Shown in pieces: positions 1 through 11,057 of a stretch of 64,000 nucleotides of DNA. Below the pieces are notes generated by a model. The model searched no databases, had not been told where the DNA came from, and was given only the letters and a program-made list of their open reading frames with translations. The first letter of the stretch is position 1. Each line of letters starts with the position of its first letter. A program made the translations under genes and the position numbers. Source of the stretch: Rebecca billardiae RCC1528 (taxonomy: Eukaryota; Haptophyta); the NCBI GenBank assembly GCA_965240325.2, contig OZ251227.1, forward strand, positions 2,294,001 through 2,358,000, written 5' to 3'.

Positions 1-1289
1 GGCACCGCGCGTGCAGCGCTGCCTGGGGCCACGCCGCGCGCGCTCGCTGCCTTCCGCCCGCCCGCACCAGCCGCAGGCGGCGAGCTCCTGCGCATGCCGC
101 TCCTCACCGGAGCGCCCACTTCCGCGGACAAGCGGCTGAGCTCGCGCTCGGTTGCCGCCAGCCGGCGCGCGAGCTCGTCCACGCGCCGCGCGAGCCGCTC
201 GGCGCGCGCGTGCTCCGCGCGCCACCGGTGCTCCGCGTTGCGCACCTTGGCGCTGGCGGCGCGCTCGACGACGCGCGCTAGCTGATCGGCCGGGTCGTCG
301 AAGCGCGGATGGTCGAAGCGCTGCATCGGGGGCTCGTCGGCGTTCGCGCGAGCGTCAGCCGGCGCACGCGATGCCCCAGACGAGCGCGCACCCGCCGCGG
401 CCGAGGCGGTCGGATGGCGCGCCCCAGTGCCGGCCGCAGCGCGCCCGGCGTCGGGCTCGGGCTCCGACCTCTGATCGACCGGCACGGTGATTGAGAGCTC
501 GCTCGCACCGGCGGCCGCTGTGTCCGCAGAGGAGGTGCCGGCATGAGCGCAGGCGTACGGCTGGTCACTGTCGCCCCGTGCGGCCCCGCTCAGCTCCGAG
601 CCGCCATCGAGGTCGTCCAATGCGCCGCCGCCGACGTCAGCGCCGCCGGTGCGCAGCTGGTCGTACCCGCCATGGGAAGCGGCCTCAGCGCGCATGGCGC
701 CCGCCGTCGCGCGCGCGCGGAGAAGCTCGGCCTCGAGGTCGGCGACGCGCTGCGTGCGCGCGTCAAGCGCGATTGAGACGTGCTCTGAGAGCACGAGCAG
801 CTTGGACAAGGCCGTGTCGGCAAGCTGCTTCTCCGCGTGGCGCAGGCGCAGCTGCTCGGTGAGCACGTCGACTCTCGCGGCGAGCGCGGCGTCAGCGTCG
901 GCGGCTCGTGGCGGCGGCTCGGCAGGGGCCACCAGCGCCTTCGGAGCTGCAGGCTCGCTGGCAAGCAGGCGAGCCTCGAGATCATCGATGCGAGCATCCC
1001 GCCGCGCGAGGTTCTCGCGCAGGGTCGTCATGCCCGCCTCCAGCTCCTCGAGCGTCTGCATGAGCGCGTTCAAATCGCCCACCTCCATGTAGCCCCCGCC
1101 GAGCCGGACGCCCGCGTCGGCGTCGTCGCGGGCGGCGTGCTCGCGGCCGGCGAGACGCAGGGCGCGCTGCATCCAGAAGAAGGCCGCCCGCTGCCACAGG
1201 GTGTCCAGCCGCGCCGCCTCGGCGCTGATGGGCGGCACGGCCGGCATCATCGAGCCCGACGAGGAGGCCATCATTCTCGCCCGTCGCAT
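1..1289 (-). CDS. Coiled-coil protein, 3' part beyond window edge
   Basis: An open frame runs on the minus strand from an ATG at 1289 (a second in-frame ATG pair is at 1274/1271) to the first base of the window without a stop, giving about 429 residues of a longer protein. Near the N-terminus is a Trp/Phe-rich helix ([20 protein letters not shown]). Two helical stretches follow with heptad-like spacing: one contains [20 protein letters not shown], the other [16 protein letters not shown]. After a Ser/Ala/Gly-rich linker a third helical segment (about residues 335-395) is rich in Glu, Arg and Leu. Together they suggest a parallel coiled coil. Codon pattern and charge are much more protein-like than in any other frame here. 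No enzyme motif is visible; a structural or cytoskeletal role is only a guess. It is head to head with RAD51, 177 bp apart. Confidence 0.6.
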   Translation of the reverse strand, partial: MRRARMMASSSGSMMPAVPPISAEAARLDTLWQRAAFFWMQRALRLAGREHAARDDADAGVRLGGGYMEVGDLNALMQTLEELEAGMTTLRENLARRDARIDDLEARLLASEPAAPKALVAPAEPPPRAADADAALAARVDVLTEQLRLRHAEKQLADTALSKLLVLSEHVSIALDARTQRVADLEAELLRARATAGAMRAEAASHGGYDQLRTGGADVGGGALDDLDGGSELSGAARGDSDQPYACAHAGTSSADTAAAGASELSITVPVDQRSEPEPDAGRAAAGTGARHPTASAAAGARSSGASRAPADARANADEPPMQRFDHPRFDDPADQLARVVERAASAKVRNAEHRWRAEHARAERLARRVDELARRLAATERELSRLSAEVGAPVRSGMRRSSPPAAGAGGRKAASARGVAPGSAARAV

Positions 1290-1466
1290 CGGTGATCGGT
1301 CGCTTGCTCTACAAAGAAAAGGACAGTCAGGTCATTCACTGTTTCAGGTGAGTCAGTCATGGTGTCTACCTGGTACAGGACGAGGACAGCTGGCGAGGAG
1401 GGAGGCCAGTCGTTCGTCCCCTTGGCGGAGGACGGCACCCGCCGTTTGCCCTCAAATCACTGCGTC
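1290..1466. promoter_or_regulatory. Short divergent intergenic region, coiled-coil gene / RAD51
   Basis: These 177 bp separate the two divergent start codons at 1289 (-) and 1467 (+) and must hold promoter elements for both genes. The stretch is less GC-rich than the flanking coding DNA around 1305-1360. No certain TATA box is visible. Confidence 0.4.
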
Positions 1467-2727
1467 ATGGCGCAGGCCATGGAAGTCGCGCAGGCTACGA
1501 ATGGGGCGCAGACCGAGGCCATGGAGGTGCGTGGCGAGCGTGCGCCGAGCTTGTCCCTCCTCGCATGACGCGCGTCGCGCGCGCTCACGCGCTCCGGTCC
1601 GGGCACGTGCGCGCCGCGCCGGCGCGCGGCCGCAGCCGCAGGAGTCGGGCCTGCTGCTGATCGAGAAGCTCGAGGGCAACGGGACCGGCGTGACCGCCTC
1701 GGACATCAAGAAGCTCAAGGAGAAGGGGTACCACACCGTCGAGTCCGTGATGCACGCGCCGAAGAAGGAGCTCTGCGAGATCAAGGGCCTGAGCGAGAAC
1801 AAGGTCGACAAGATTCTCGAGGCGGTGTACAAACACATTGGCATCGGCTTTCAGACGGCGACCGAGCTGCACCGCACGCGGAAGGACGTGATCTACGTGT
1901 CGACAGGGTGCAAGGAGCTCGACGACGTCCTGCAGGGCGGCATCGAGACCGGCTCGATCACCGAGATGTACGGCGAGTTCCGCACAGGGAAGACGCAGAT
2001 CTGCCACACGCTCGCCGTCACGTGCCAGCTGCCGCTCGAGCAGGGCGGCGCAGAGGGCAAGTGCCTGTACATCGACACGGAGGGCACGTTTCGCCCGCAG
2101 CGCCTCGTCGAGATCGCCCAGCGCTTCGGCATGGACGAGAATACCGTCCTCGACAACGTGAACTACGCGCGCGCGTTCAACTCGGACCACCAGCTCAACC
2201 TGCTGATGCACGCCGCGGCGATGATGGCGGAGAGCCGGTACGCGCTGCTGATCGTCGACTCCGCGACGGCGCTGTACCGCACGGACTACACGGGCCGTGG
2301 CGAGCTCTCCGCGCGCCAGGTGCACCTGGCCAAGTTCCTGCGCATGCTCTCGCGGCTCGCGTCCGAATACGGCATCGCGTGCGTGATCACCAATCAGGTG
2401 GTGGCGCAGGTGGACGGCCAGGCCATGTTCGGTCCGTCGATCAAGCCGATCGGCGGCAACATCATCGCACATGCGTCGACGACGCGCCTCTACTTCCGCA
2501 AGGGGCGAGGCGAGAACCGCGTCGTCAAGGTCGCTGACTCGCCATGCCTGCCAGGTGCGCCAGCGCGCACACCACCGCGCATCGGCGCGTATGTATGCAT
2601 GTGCACCGCTGACCCGAGGCCCGCGGCGCCGCGCTGCGCGGCCCCGCCGTGGCGCCGCACGCCGCGCGCAGAGGCGGAGGCGAGCTTTTCGATTCTGTCG
2701 CACGGTGTCGACAGCCCACAGGACTGA
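1467..2727 (+). CDS. RAD51: RAD51 recombinase
   Basis: Strand-exchange ATPase of homologous recombination that forms nuclear filaments on single-stranded DNA. Model: join(1467..1526, 1636..2554, 2672..2727), 344 residues, close to the usual ~340. Exon 1 gives a short acidic leader (MAQAMEVAQ...). Exon 2 carries the helix-hairpin-helix region ([17 protein letters not shown]), the Walker A motif GEFRTGKT at residues 133-140, Walker B LLIVDS near 224-229, and the conserved GRGELSARQ and [13 protein letters not shown] blocks. Exon 3 restores the typical end (PEAEASFSI...GVDSPQD). Both introns (109 and 117 bp) are GT-AG and keep phase. Sequence around LPL..GGAEGK and [20 protein letters not shown] is RAD51-type rather than DMC1-type. 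The open frame reads through both introns to the same stop, so an unspliced call would be wrong at both ends. Confidence 0.95.
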
Positions 2728-3358
2728 TGGTGCACAGCCCCAGAATGCAGGCGGTCGGCCGGGGGCCGGCCGCGCAGGCACCCGACGCGATGGCTGTTCC
2801 GTGTTACTGTATCTGTTCACCGTGTTCGGGGCGGCCGTGACGGCAGCCGAGTTTCAATACAGTTAATCAAGAGTTTGGCAGAGGGCTGAACGACGTCGAC
2901 AGTCTACGAGAGCTGCGCGAAAAAGAGTCAGATGCCGGCCATTCGTCAGATTAGGCCCGTCTACGGCCAGGCCGCGCGGGCCGCCGACTCCACGACCATG
3001 GGCGGCGCAAACGGCAAAGGTCTGAAAGGAGGTGATGCGGGTATCTAGACATATGAGCAGGCTCAGGTGTATCGGTCAGTGGTTTGAGGTTGGGTGAGGG
3101 TGGTGGTTGGTTGGGGGCTGGCCAGGGTAGGGCTGGAGGCTTCGGCCGCCGCCAGTCTGATCACCCGGAGCCCGTTATAAAGGGGAATTTAGAGATCAAC
3201 GACGCGGGTAGCTTTCCTACGGCTGTGCGTCCAAATTTGGATCTGGTGTTCATTGCTTGATCGAATCGTCATATATTGTGAGATCGAATTCCGCTTCGCG
3301 ACGCGAGGTGCGACCTCGATCGGCCAGCGCCATTGGGGTTGCGGGGGGCGGGCGCGTG
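2728..3358. other. Intergenic region between RAD51 and TIR receptor gene
   Basis: No gene is seen. A G/T-rich patch lies at about 3085-3135. A TATAAA sits at 3176-3181, about 180 bp before the ATG at 3359, and is a plausible but unproven core promoter for the downstream gene. Confidence 0.4.
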
Positions 3359-6300
3359 ATGCACCGCGTGCTGCTTGCGGCCCTGCTGCTCGCATCGCGG
3401 GCGCGCGGCACCCCTCTCGACTCCTGCGCGACGGGCTCCTTCTCCGTCGACGTGCAGCTGCGTGGGGATCTCGACACGCCGCCGGCCGAGTCGGTGATTG
3501 TTCAGCTCGATGGCGTGAACGCGAGCTTGGCCTGCCCGCTCGCGCCGACCAATTGCACCGAGTACGCGGCGTGCTTGAGCGTGTTCGACGTGACGAGTAG
3601 CGTGCAGCCCGACGGCGCGCTCAGCGTGCTTGTCGTGGGCGCCGCGCACATCGAGCCGGAGTGCTCGCCGAACGCGGCACTGGACGCGAACATCACGCTC
3701 TACTCGAACGGCGTGGCGCACGAGTCCGTGCAGGTGTCGTGCGACACGGCGGGCTGCGATCTGAGTGTGGACTTCGTCGACGTGTGCGCGACGCCCCCGC
3801 ACCCGCCGCCGACCCCGCCGCCATCGCCGCCCTCGCCGCCCAGTCCGCCGCCGCTGCCCGGCTGCCTGCTCGCCGGAGCGTACACCGTCGACGTGAGCGT
3901 TCGGGGCGACTTCGACCTCGCGTCCGCGCCGTTCGACGCGGCCGCCGGCGTGTTCGCCGAGGGCGTGCAGGTCGGCGCGATCTGCCCGAACGTCACCGCC
4001 CTCTCCGACCCCGGCTCGGTCGACACGTGCTCCACGTCGCTGAGCTGCGTCGGCGGCGGCGACGTGTCGGCCGCGGTGCGGGGCGACGGCACGCTGAGCG
4101 TGCGCGTGCAGCCGACGTACTTCGGCTACGGCGGGCTGGCGTGCGGCACGGTCGGGGACGTGTCGCTGTACGCGGATGGCGTGCTCGTCGAGCGCGTGAG
4201 CGACGCCTCGTGCAGCACTGTGGGCTGCGACCTCGTCGTCACCTTCAGCGCCGTGTGCAACACGCCGCCCAGCCCGCCCAGCCCGCCCAGCCCGCCGAGC
4301 GCGCCGCCGCCGCCGAGCCCGCCGCCGAGCCCGCCGCCGAGGCCGCCGCCGCCGCCGAGCCCGCCGAGCGAGCCGCCGGCACCGCCGCCGCCGCCGCCGC
4401 CGCCCTCGCCGCCGCCCTCGCCGCCGCCCTCGCCGCCGCCGCCCTCGCCGCCGCCCTCGCCGCCGCCGCCGCGCGCGCAGCTGCTCGAGCTGCTGCCGAG
4501 CGCAGTGGACGTGGAGGCCGACTCGCCGCTCATCATCCGCGGCGAGCTGCTCGGCGTCGACCCGTGCGTGGACTGCGCGGACATCTCGATCAGCGTCGGC
4601 GGGCTGCTGTGCCGGGCGCCCTCGCGCTTCAGCCCCGAGGTCGTGATGTGCACGCTGCCCGAGCCTCCAGCCGAATACGACGGAGAGGCGCTCGAGGTGC
4701 TGGTGACGCGCGCGGACGGCGTTTCGTCAAGCGGGATCGAGCTGCGCTACCGCTCGGCGTGCGGCGCGGGCGAGGTGCGCGTGGGCGGCACGTGCCAGCT
4801 GTGCGACGAGGACACCTTCCGCGAGGGCCGCGACAAGAACGAGGACCGCTGCATCAGCTGCTCGACCATCTCGCCGCTGATGATTGCGGGCCGGGGCGCG
4901 CGCTCGGCCGAGGAGTGCGCGTGCCCTGCGCTCTACCTCGAGCGTCGCTGGGCCGACGGGTATCGCACGTGCGTGCAGTGCGACGAGCAGAGCGTGCGCT
5001 GCGAGGCGAACACGACCCTCGAGAACCTCTACGTGCGCCCGGGCTACTGGCGCTACTCGGAGCGGACGGCCGACGTGCGCGCGTGCCCGCTCGGCGCCGT
5101 GGGCTGCGTGGGCGGCGCGCGCGCGTCGGACGGCCTCTGCGCGCCGCACCACACCGGCCCGTACTGCGACGTGTGCGAGGACGGGTACTTCCGCGGGCAG
5201 GACGACCGGTGCGTCTCGTGCGAGGCGTTCGAGCTCAACCGGCCCGAGCTCGCCGCCGTCCCGCTCTTCGTGCTCCTCGGCCTGATCGTCGCCTGGCACG
5301 CGTACAGGCACTTGGGCGTGCGCTCCAGGCTGCGCGCGTCGCGCGCGCCGCAGCCGCAGGCGGACGGCGGCGCGGCGCGCGCGGGCGGCGTGTGCGCGGC
5401 GCTCGGTCGCACGCCGGTGGCGGCGTGGGTGCGCGCGACGCTGCTCACCAAGGGCGTGCTCACCACCGCCAAGGTCGCGGGCCGCGCCGCGCTCGCGCTG
5501 CTCCAGCTCACGCTGCTCATGGAGCGCGTGTACGGTGTGCGACTGCCGCCAAACTTCAAGGCTCTGCTGGCGCGCTTCCGCTTCATCGCCTTCGACCGGC
5601 TGTACGTGCACGGGTTCTCGTGCCTCGGCGTGAGCTTCGTCGCGCAGCTGTACATGGTCTCGGGGCTGCCCTTCATCGTCTTCATCCTCACCGCCGCCGT
5701 GTGGGCTGCGCACCTCGCGCTCGTGCGCGCGCAGCGTGCGAGCGCGCTCGCGCTCGCGGCCGCGCGCGGCGGCGGCGGCGGCGAGACGAACCGTGGGCGC
5801 AGCCTCAGCCGCTCGTGGAGCGGCCCTCCGCGCGGCGGCGGCGGCGGCGGCGGCGGCGCGCCCGGCGCGAGCGGGCCGCCCGCCGCGCCCGCGCCCGCCG
5901 CGGCCGACGCGGACGCGGATGAGGACCTAGTGCGCGCGTCTGCGCTGCGCTCGCGCGACACGGCGCTCAACTTTGGCGAGGCGGTCGTGCGACCGTCGCT
6001 GCTGTGCGCGTACGTGCTCACGCCCACGGCGACGGCGGTGCTGTACTCGTACTGGAACGTGGAGACGGTGGACGCGGAGGCGTCCGAGCGCACCGAGCCC
6101 GTGCCCCGCTTCCTGCGCTCCGACTATTCCGTCCCATACGGCGACGCCGCGCACGACCGGCACAGGATCCCGATCATCGGCTTCATGTTTGCCTACTCTG
6201 TCCTCGTGCCGGCGGTGGTGGGCGCGAGCCTCGTGCGCGGCGCGATGGCGCACCGGCGCGCGGGGGCGCACGGCGGCGCGGCGCGCCCGTCGCCCGTGCG

Positions 6301-9294
6301 GCTGCTCTCCGTCGGCTACCGCCGGCGGTACGCCGCGTGGGAGGCGTTCGAACTCTGCCGGCAGGTGACGCTCGTGGGTGTTGTCGTCCTCGTGCGGCTG
6401 ATTGCGCTCACGGCCGCGCAGTCGCGCGCGCTGCGCACCGAGCTGCGGCTGGCGGAGAGCTACGCGACGGTGGCGCAGCTGCTCGCGGCGATCTTCACGC
6501 AGCTCTCGTACTCGCTGCTGCTCACCTGGATCCGCCCGCTCGACTCGTCGGCCAACAACGCGATCGTCGTGCTCACCCACGCGGGGCTCCTCGCCATCTT
6601 GATCAGCGCGCTCGCCCTCCACCTCGCGCCCGACGAGGGCGGCGGCGCGGGGCGCGGCGGCCGGCTGCAGTTCTCGCTGTACGAGCTCTCGCTCGGCGTG
6701 TTCATGATGGTGATGCTGCTCTCGGTGCTCGGCGCCGCGCTCGTCTCGCTGCCGCTCGAGGTGTGGCGAGAGCGGCTGTTGCCCGTGCTGCGCACCGTGC
6801 ACGGCAAGGAGCGTGTGGTCGCGCGCCCGCTCGGAGGCTCCTCCGCCGCCGCGGCGGCCGAGCCGGCGGCGAGCAGCGGCGGCGCGCGGCGGCGCGCGTC
6901 GAGCATGCGCTTCGGCGGCGGGCACACCGCGATCCCCGCGTCCGCCGGCAGCGCGGGCTCGAACGGCCGCGCCTCGCACGGTTCCAGCCCCGGTGCAGGC
7001 TCGCCGCTCAAAGCGCAGCGCACTGCCGGCCGCTCCGGTCTCGAGCGGCTCGGCGCGTCCGCGGCGGGCGTGCGCCGCCGCGCGTCCTCGTCGGCGGGCA
7101 TGCTGGGGACGCCGCCGGGCACGCCGTCGCCGCCGCCGGGCACGGGCGGCGCCGAGTACCACATCTTCATCTCGCACGTGTGGTCCACCGGCCAGGACCA
7201 GGCCAAGACGCTTAAGAAGGAGCTGGAGACCCTAGTGCCCGGTCTCAAGGCGTTCCTGGACGTCGATGACCTGGCGAATCTGGACGACCTGGAGTCGCTG
7301 GTCGTGCGCGCGCGCGTCGTGCTCGTGTTCCTCAGCCGCGGCTTCTTCTCCTCGCGGAACACGCTGCGCGAGCTGCGCGCGGCCGTCGAGCACCGCCGGC
7401 GCGTGCTGCTTGTGCACGAGACCTCGGAGATGCACGGACTTCTCACACTGGCCGAGCTGCGGCAGATGTGCGCAGAGTGCGACGACGAGGTGGTGGCGGG
7501 GGCGACCGCGCGGCTGTTCGACGACCCGCGCTGGCCCGCGGTGGCGTGGTACCGCGAGCGCGCGTACCTCGACCGCTCGCTGCTGCTGATCTGCGAGGCG
7601 ATGCACGCCGCGGGCGCGCTGCTCCCCAAGCAGTCCTCCGCAGTCGTCTCCGCCGCGGCGCGCGGCGAGCCGACGCTGCAACTCGGCTTCAGGCCGCCGC
7701 GGCCTGAGCCGGAGTTCCTGGAGGGGCTGCAGCTGCTGCAGGCGTGGCTGCGCGCCGAGCTGCTGCTCGAGCTGCGCCGCGCGGGCGGCGGCGTGCTCGG
7801 CGCCGGCGGCGCGGCCGGGCTCGGCGGCGGCGTGCGCGCGGCGCTGCGCGTGCAGAGGCAGCGACACGCGATCGCGAGGCGGCACAAGCAACTCGCGCGG
7901 GCCAGCACGCGCGGCGGCGGCGTCGGCGGCGCCGCCCAGCCCTCCCTCCTCTCGGCACCGGACGTGACGCTGCCGCTTGGCGACGCGGCGGAGCCGGTGC
8001 GCCTCGCGCCGCGCGTGGTCGCGGAGGTGCGCTCGCACGCGGCGGGCGCGAGCGGCGCGGCCGCCGCGGCCGCGCCGCCCTCTGATGACGCAGAGGCCGG
8101 CGGCCCGTCGCCGGCTTCTCCCGAGGGGGCTTCTCCCGGGGGGGACCCGCCAGAGTGCGCGCTGCTGCTGCTGCGCGCGGACACGTTCGGTTACGGCTGC
8201 GTGCTCGACGGCGTGGCGCAGCTGGGCGAGTGGCTCGGCGCTCTCGAGGCCGTCGAGGCGGCGGAGGCGGCGGCGGCGGCGGAGCCAGCTGGCGCGGACG
8301 CGCGCGCCGCCGCGCGCCTTGCCCTCTTTGCGGGCGGGCCGGGCGATCTGGGCCCGGCGCTGCGCGCGGGGCTGCCGCCGGGGCTGCGCGCCGAGCACGT
8401 GCGCGTGCACATGTGCGAAGGGCCCGCGGTGCGCGCCGCGCGCTCGCGCGCGCGCGGCGGTGCGCGGAGTCTTCGCGCCCGCCGTGCGCGCGCGCTCGCG
8501 CGCCCCGCCCCGCCGCCACCGCGCCGCGCTTCGCACACACCTTGCACCCACCCGCCACCGCCCGCCCGCCCGCGCGCGCGCGCGCTCGGGCGCAGGCGGC
8601 GCAGGTGCCGCGCGGCCGGCCGGTGGCGCTCGCCGACCTCGCGCGCGTGTGCGAGCTCGAGATCGGCCGGCTCCCCGAGCCGCGCCCCGCGCGCGAGCTG
8701 CTCGCCGCCTCAGCCGCGTGGAGCCGAGAGGGCCTCGGGGAGATCCCGGTGCGCGAGGCCGAGGCCCTCGTGCTCACGTGGCCGCGCAGCCCGGCGCTTG
8801 TGCCGAGGCTGCTGGCGCTGAGCGCGCGGCTGCAGACCGGCGTGGTGTGCGCGTTGCTGGACGACCCGGCGCACCCGATGTCGTGCCCGTTCCGCGACGT
8901 CTTCCGATCGGCGCCGCGCCAGCTGCGCTGCGGCAACGCGCTCGTCGCCATCTTCAGCCCGCTCGCACTGCCGCTGCGCCCCAAGGCGCACGAGGACGTG
9001 AGTCTGAGCGCGGTCGCGAGCGCGTGCGCGCGCGCGCTGCTCAACCCGGGTGTGCGCGCGGAGCCGGCCGTGCACAGCGGCGGCGGCGCGGGCGGCGCCG
9101 AGGCGGACGAGGCGCAGATCAGCGCCGCGGCCGTCGCCCGCATCGAGGCGGGCGCGGACGAGGCCGAGCTCACGGCGGCCGCCGCCGCGCGCATCGAGGC
9201 CGCCGACGGCGCGCTCGACGTCGAGCACGTCGGCGTGTCGCTCGGCCGCGTGCCCGAGGACGAGGCTTCGGACGATGCCCTCATGTCGGCGTGA
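3359..9294 (+). CDS. Multi-pass surface protein with cytoplasmic TIR domain
   Basis: Model: join(3359..8428, 8605..9294), 1919 residues; the 176 bp GT-AG intron is phase 0. Start chosen at the ATG that opens a signal peptide (MHRVLLAALLLASRA). Order: two related Cys-containing domains (about 18-145 and 167-302), each followed by a Pro/Ser-rich rod of PPSPP type (145-166 and 301-372, pherophorin-like); an IPT/TIG-like domain (about 376-462); a Cys-rich TNFR/GCC-like segment (468-622); roughly nine hydrophobic spans between 628 and 1136; a Ser/Ala/Gly linker; a TIR-family domain starting EYHIFISHVW near 1266, with FLDVDDL and LVFLSRGFFSSRNTLREL (Glu at the usual helix-C place); then a long tail of unknown fold. 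Known family: FISH-W TIR proteins are abundant in algae and oomycetes. A receptor that signals through TIR is inference; ligand and NADase activity are unknown. Confidence 0.8.
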
Positions 9295-9551
9295 GCGCGC
9301 GCGCTGCGCGAAGGCAACGGACCGCCCGCCATCTGGCGCTGCCGCCAGATGACGGTAGACCTGTTCAGCCCGTTGCCCCGGTGTCAGGTGAGCGCTCCCC
9401 TCTGAGACGGCTAACAGTGCTTGCTCTTAGTTTTTAAAACGTAGTAAACTGTACAGTCCGGTCGTAGGATCGCCACTGTGACATACTGTATGTCTGTCCA
9501 CTGCGCGTCAAACGTGGCGCATCAGGGTTGGGCGCGAACCTCTCGAGGACG

Positions 9552-11057
9552 ATGTCGATGGCGGACGTCGGCGCCCCCCGCGATGACGACGGCGGCTGCT
9601 GCAGCCTCGATAGCCTGCCGAGCGAGGTGATCGAGCGGATCACCGCGTTCCACCAGGACTCACTGCACGAGCTGCTCAGCGCCAACGCCGTCTCGCGCCT
9701 CTTCCGTGGCGTGCCGGGCGGCCGCTCGCCAGTCGAGCACGTGCTGCGCGCGCGCGCGAGCGCGCGCGGACACGCGCACGCGCTGCCCCCGGACCTTCCG
9801 CCCGGCGTGAGCACGTGGACCGAGGAGCTTCTCGCGCGCGAGGGCGTGCTCGCCGCCGCGCGGCCTCACGCGCACGTCGCGGCCGCCGGCGCCTCCTACT
9901 ACTGCGCCCAGGCGGCGCTCGTCGATGCGAGTGGGGCGCTGTTCACGTGTGGCGAGGAGTACGATCGAGCAGGGGAGCGGCACGTGAGCCCGCGCGCGCT
10001 GGGCCAGCCGGAGCGGCGCGATGAGCCCACGCGCGTCGCGACGCGCGTCGCCTCGCTCGCCGCCGTGCGCATCGGCGCCGTCGCCGCGGGCGTCGGCCAC
10101 CTGCTCGCGCTCAGCGCTGATGGCGGCGTGTTCGGCTGTGGACCGAACAATTACGGCCAGCTCGGCCTGGGCGATGCGCGGGCGAGCGCGACGTTCGCGC
10201 CGGTGGAGGCGCTGCGCTCGGAGCACGTCGTGTGCATCGCGGCGGGCGGCTTCCACAGCCTCGCGATCAGCGCCGCCGGCTGCGCCTTCAGCTTTGGCTT
10301 CAACCGGTACGGCCAGCTGGGCCACGGCGGCGCGCAGCGGCAGGTGCCGACCCCGTGCCGCGTCGAGATGCCCGCGTGCGACGCGCGCGCGCGCATGGCG
10401 GCGGCGGCGGCGGGCCTGTACCACACGCTGCTGCTCGCGGCCGACGGCGCCGTGTACACGTGCGGGCTCGGCGCGGCCGGACGGCTCGGCCACGGCGACG
10501 AGTTGGATCTGCACACGCCGACGCGCGTGCGCGCGCTGTCGGCTGTGCGCGGCATGCACGTGAGCGCGGGGGCGACGCACAGCGTCGTGGCCGATCGCGC
10601 GGGCGGGGTGCACACCTTCGGCGAAGGGCGGCGCGGCTGCCTCGGCCACGGCGACGAGCGCGAGCAGCTGCTGCCCAGGCGTGTCGAGGCGCTGGCGGGC
10701 GTGCACGCGGCGCGCTCGGCCGCTGGAGGCAACACCACCGCTGTGGTGGACGCGCGCGGCGGCGTGCACACCTTTGGCGACAACGAGCACGGCGTGCTCG
10801 GTCGGCGCACGGCGGGGCCGAGCACGGCCGAGCCAGGCCGCGTCGCGGCGCTCGCGCACACGCCCGTCGCCGCGTGCTCGATGGGCCTGTCCCAGAGCGC
10901 CTACTTTGTGACCGCAGACGGCAGCGTGCACTCGTGCGGCAGAGCCACTGGCGCGCTCGGCCGCGGAGTGGGCATGGGCGGCGCCGGCCCTGCGCAGCCC
11001 GACCCGCGGTGGATCGAGGAGCTGCCACGTGTGTGCCTGCCTATGGCGCCACCGTGA
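9552..11057 (+). CDS. F-box plus RCC1-repeat protein
   Basis: 501 residues from the ATG at 9552 (a second ATG two codons on is equally possible; the upstream reading uses a TTG). Residues about 18-55 (SLDSLPSEVIERITAF...) resemble an F-box, which would bind SKP1 in an SCF ubiquitin ligase. Then come seven RCC1-type repeats, each with a C/F-G-x-x-x-x-G-x-L-G core: ALFTCGEEYDRAG, GVFGCGPNNYGQLG, CAFSFGFNRYGQLG, AVYTCGLGAAGRLG, GVHTFGEGRRGCLG, GVHTFGDNEHGVLG, SVHSCGRATGALG. Seven blades make a complete propeller. By analogy with other F-box/propeller proteins it is probably a substrate adaptor; the substrate is unknown. A role as a Ran exchange factor is less likely because of the F-box-like N-terminus. 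No intron is needed. Confidence 0.82.
   Translation: MSMADVGAPRDDDGGCCSLDSLPSEVIERITAFHQDSLHELLSANAVSRLFRGVPGGRSPVEHVLRARASARGHAHALPPDLPPGVSTWTEELLAREGVLAAARPHAHVAAAGASYYCAQAALVDASGALFTCGEEYDRAGERHVSPRALGQPERRDEPTRVATRVASLAAVRIGAVAAGVGHLLALSADGGVFGCGPNNYGQLGLGDARASATFAPVEALRSEHVVCIAAGGFHSLAISAAGCAFSFGFNRYGQLGHGGAQRQVPTPCRVEMPACDARARMAAAAAGLYHTLLLAADGAVYTCGLGAAGRLGHGDELDLHTPTRVRALSAVRGMHVSAGATHSVVADRAGGVHTFGEGRRGCLGHGDEREQLLPRRVEALAGVHAARSAAGGNTTAVVDARGGVHTFGDNEHGVLGRRTAGPSTAEPGRVAALAHTPVAACSMGLSQSAYFVTADGSVHSCGRATGALGRGVGMGGAGPAQPDPRWIEELPRVCLPMAPP

Noticed and set aside
2555-2671. Read-through of RAD51 into a C-terminal Arg/Pro-rich segment
   Set aside because: Removing a GT-AG intron restores the conserved PEAEA...GV..D ending; the read-through residues match no RAD51.
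3257-3358. 34-residue N-terminal extension of the TIR receptor starting at a TTG
   Set aside because: Not an ATG, and it would bury the signal peptide that begins at the ATG at 3359.
8429-8821. Direct continuation of the TIR receptor frame to a stop at 8821
   Set aside because: Residues become Arg/Pro/Ala noise; a phase-0 intron leads to a well-formed exon that ends at 9294.
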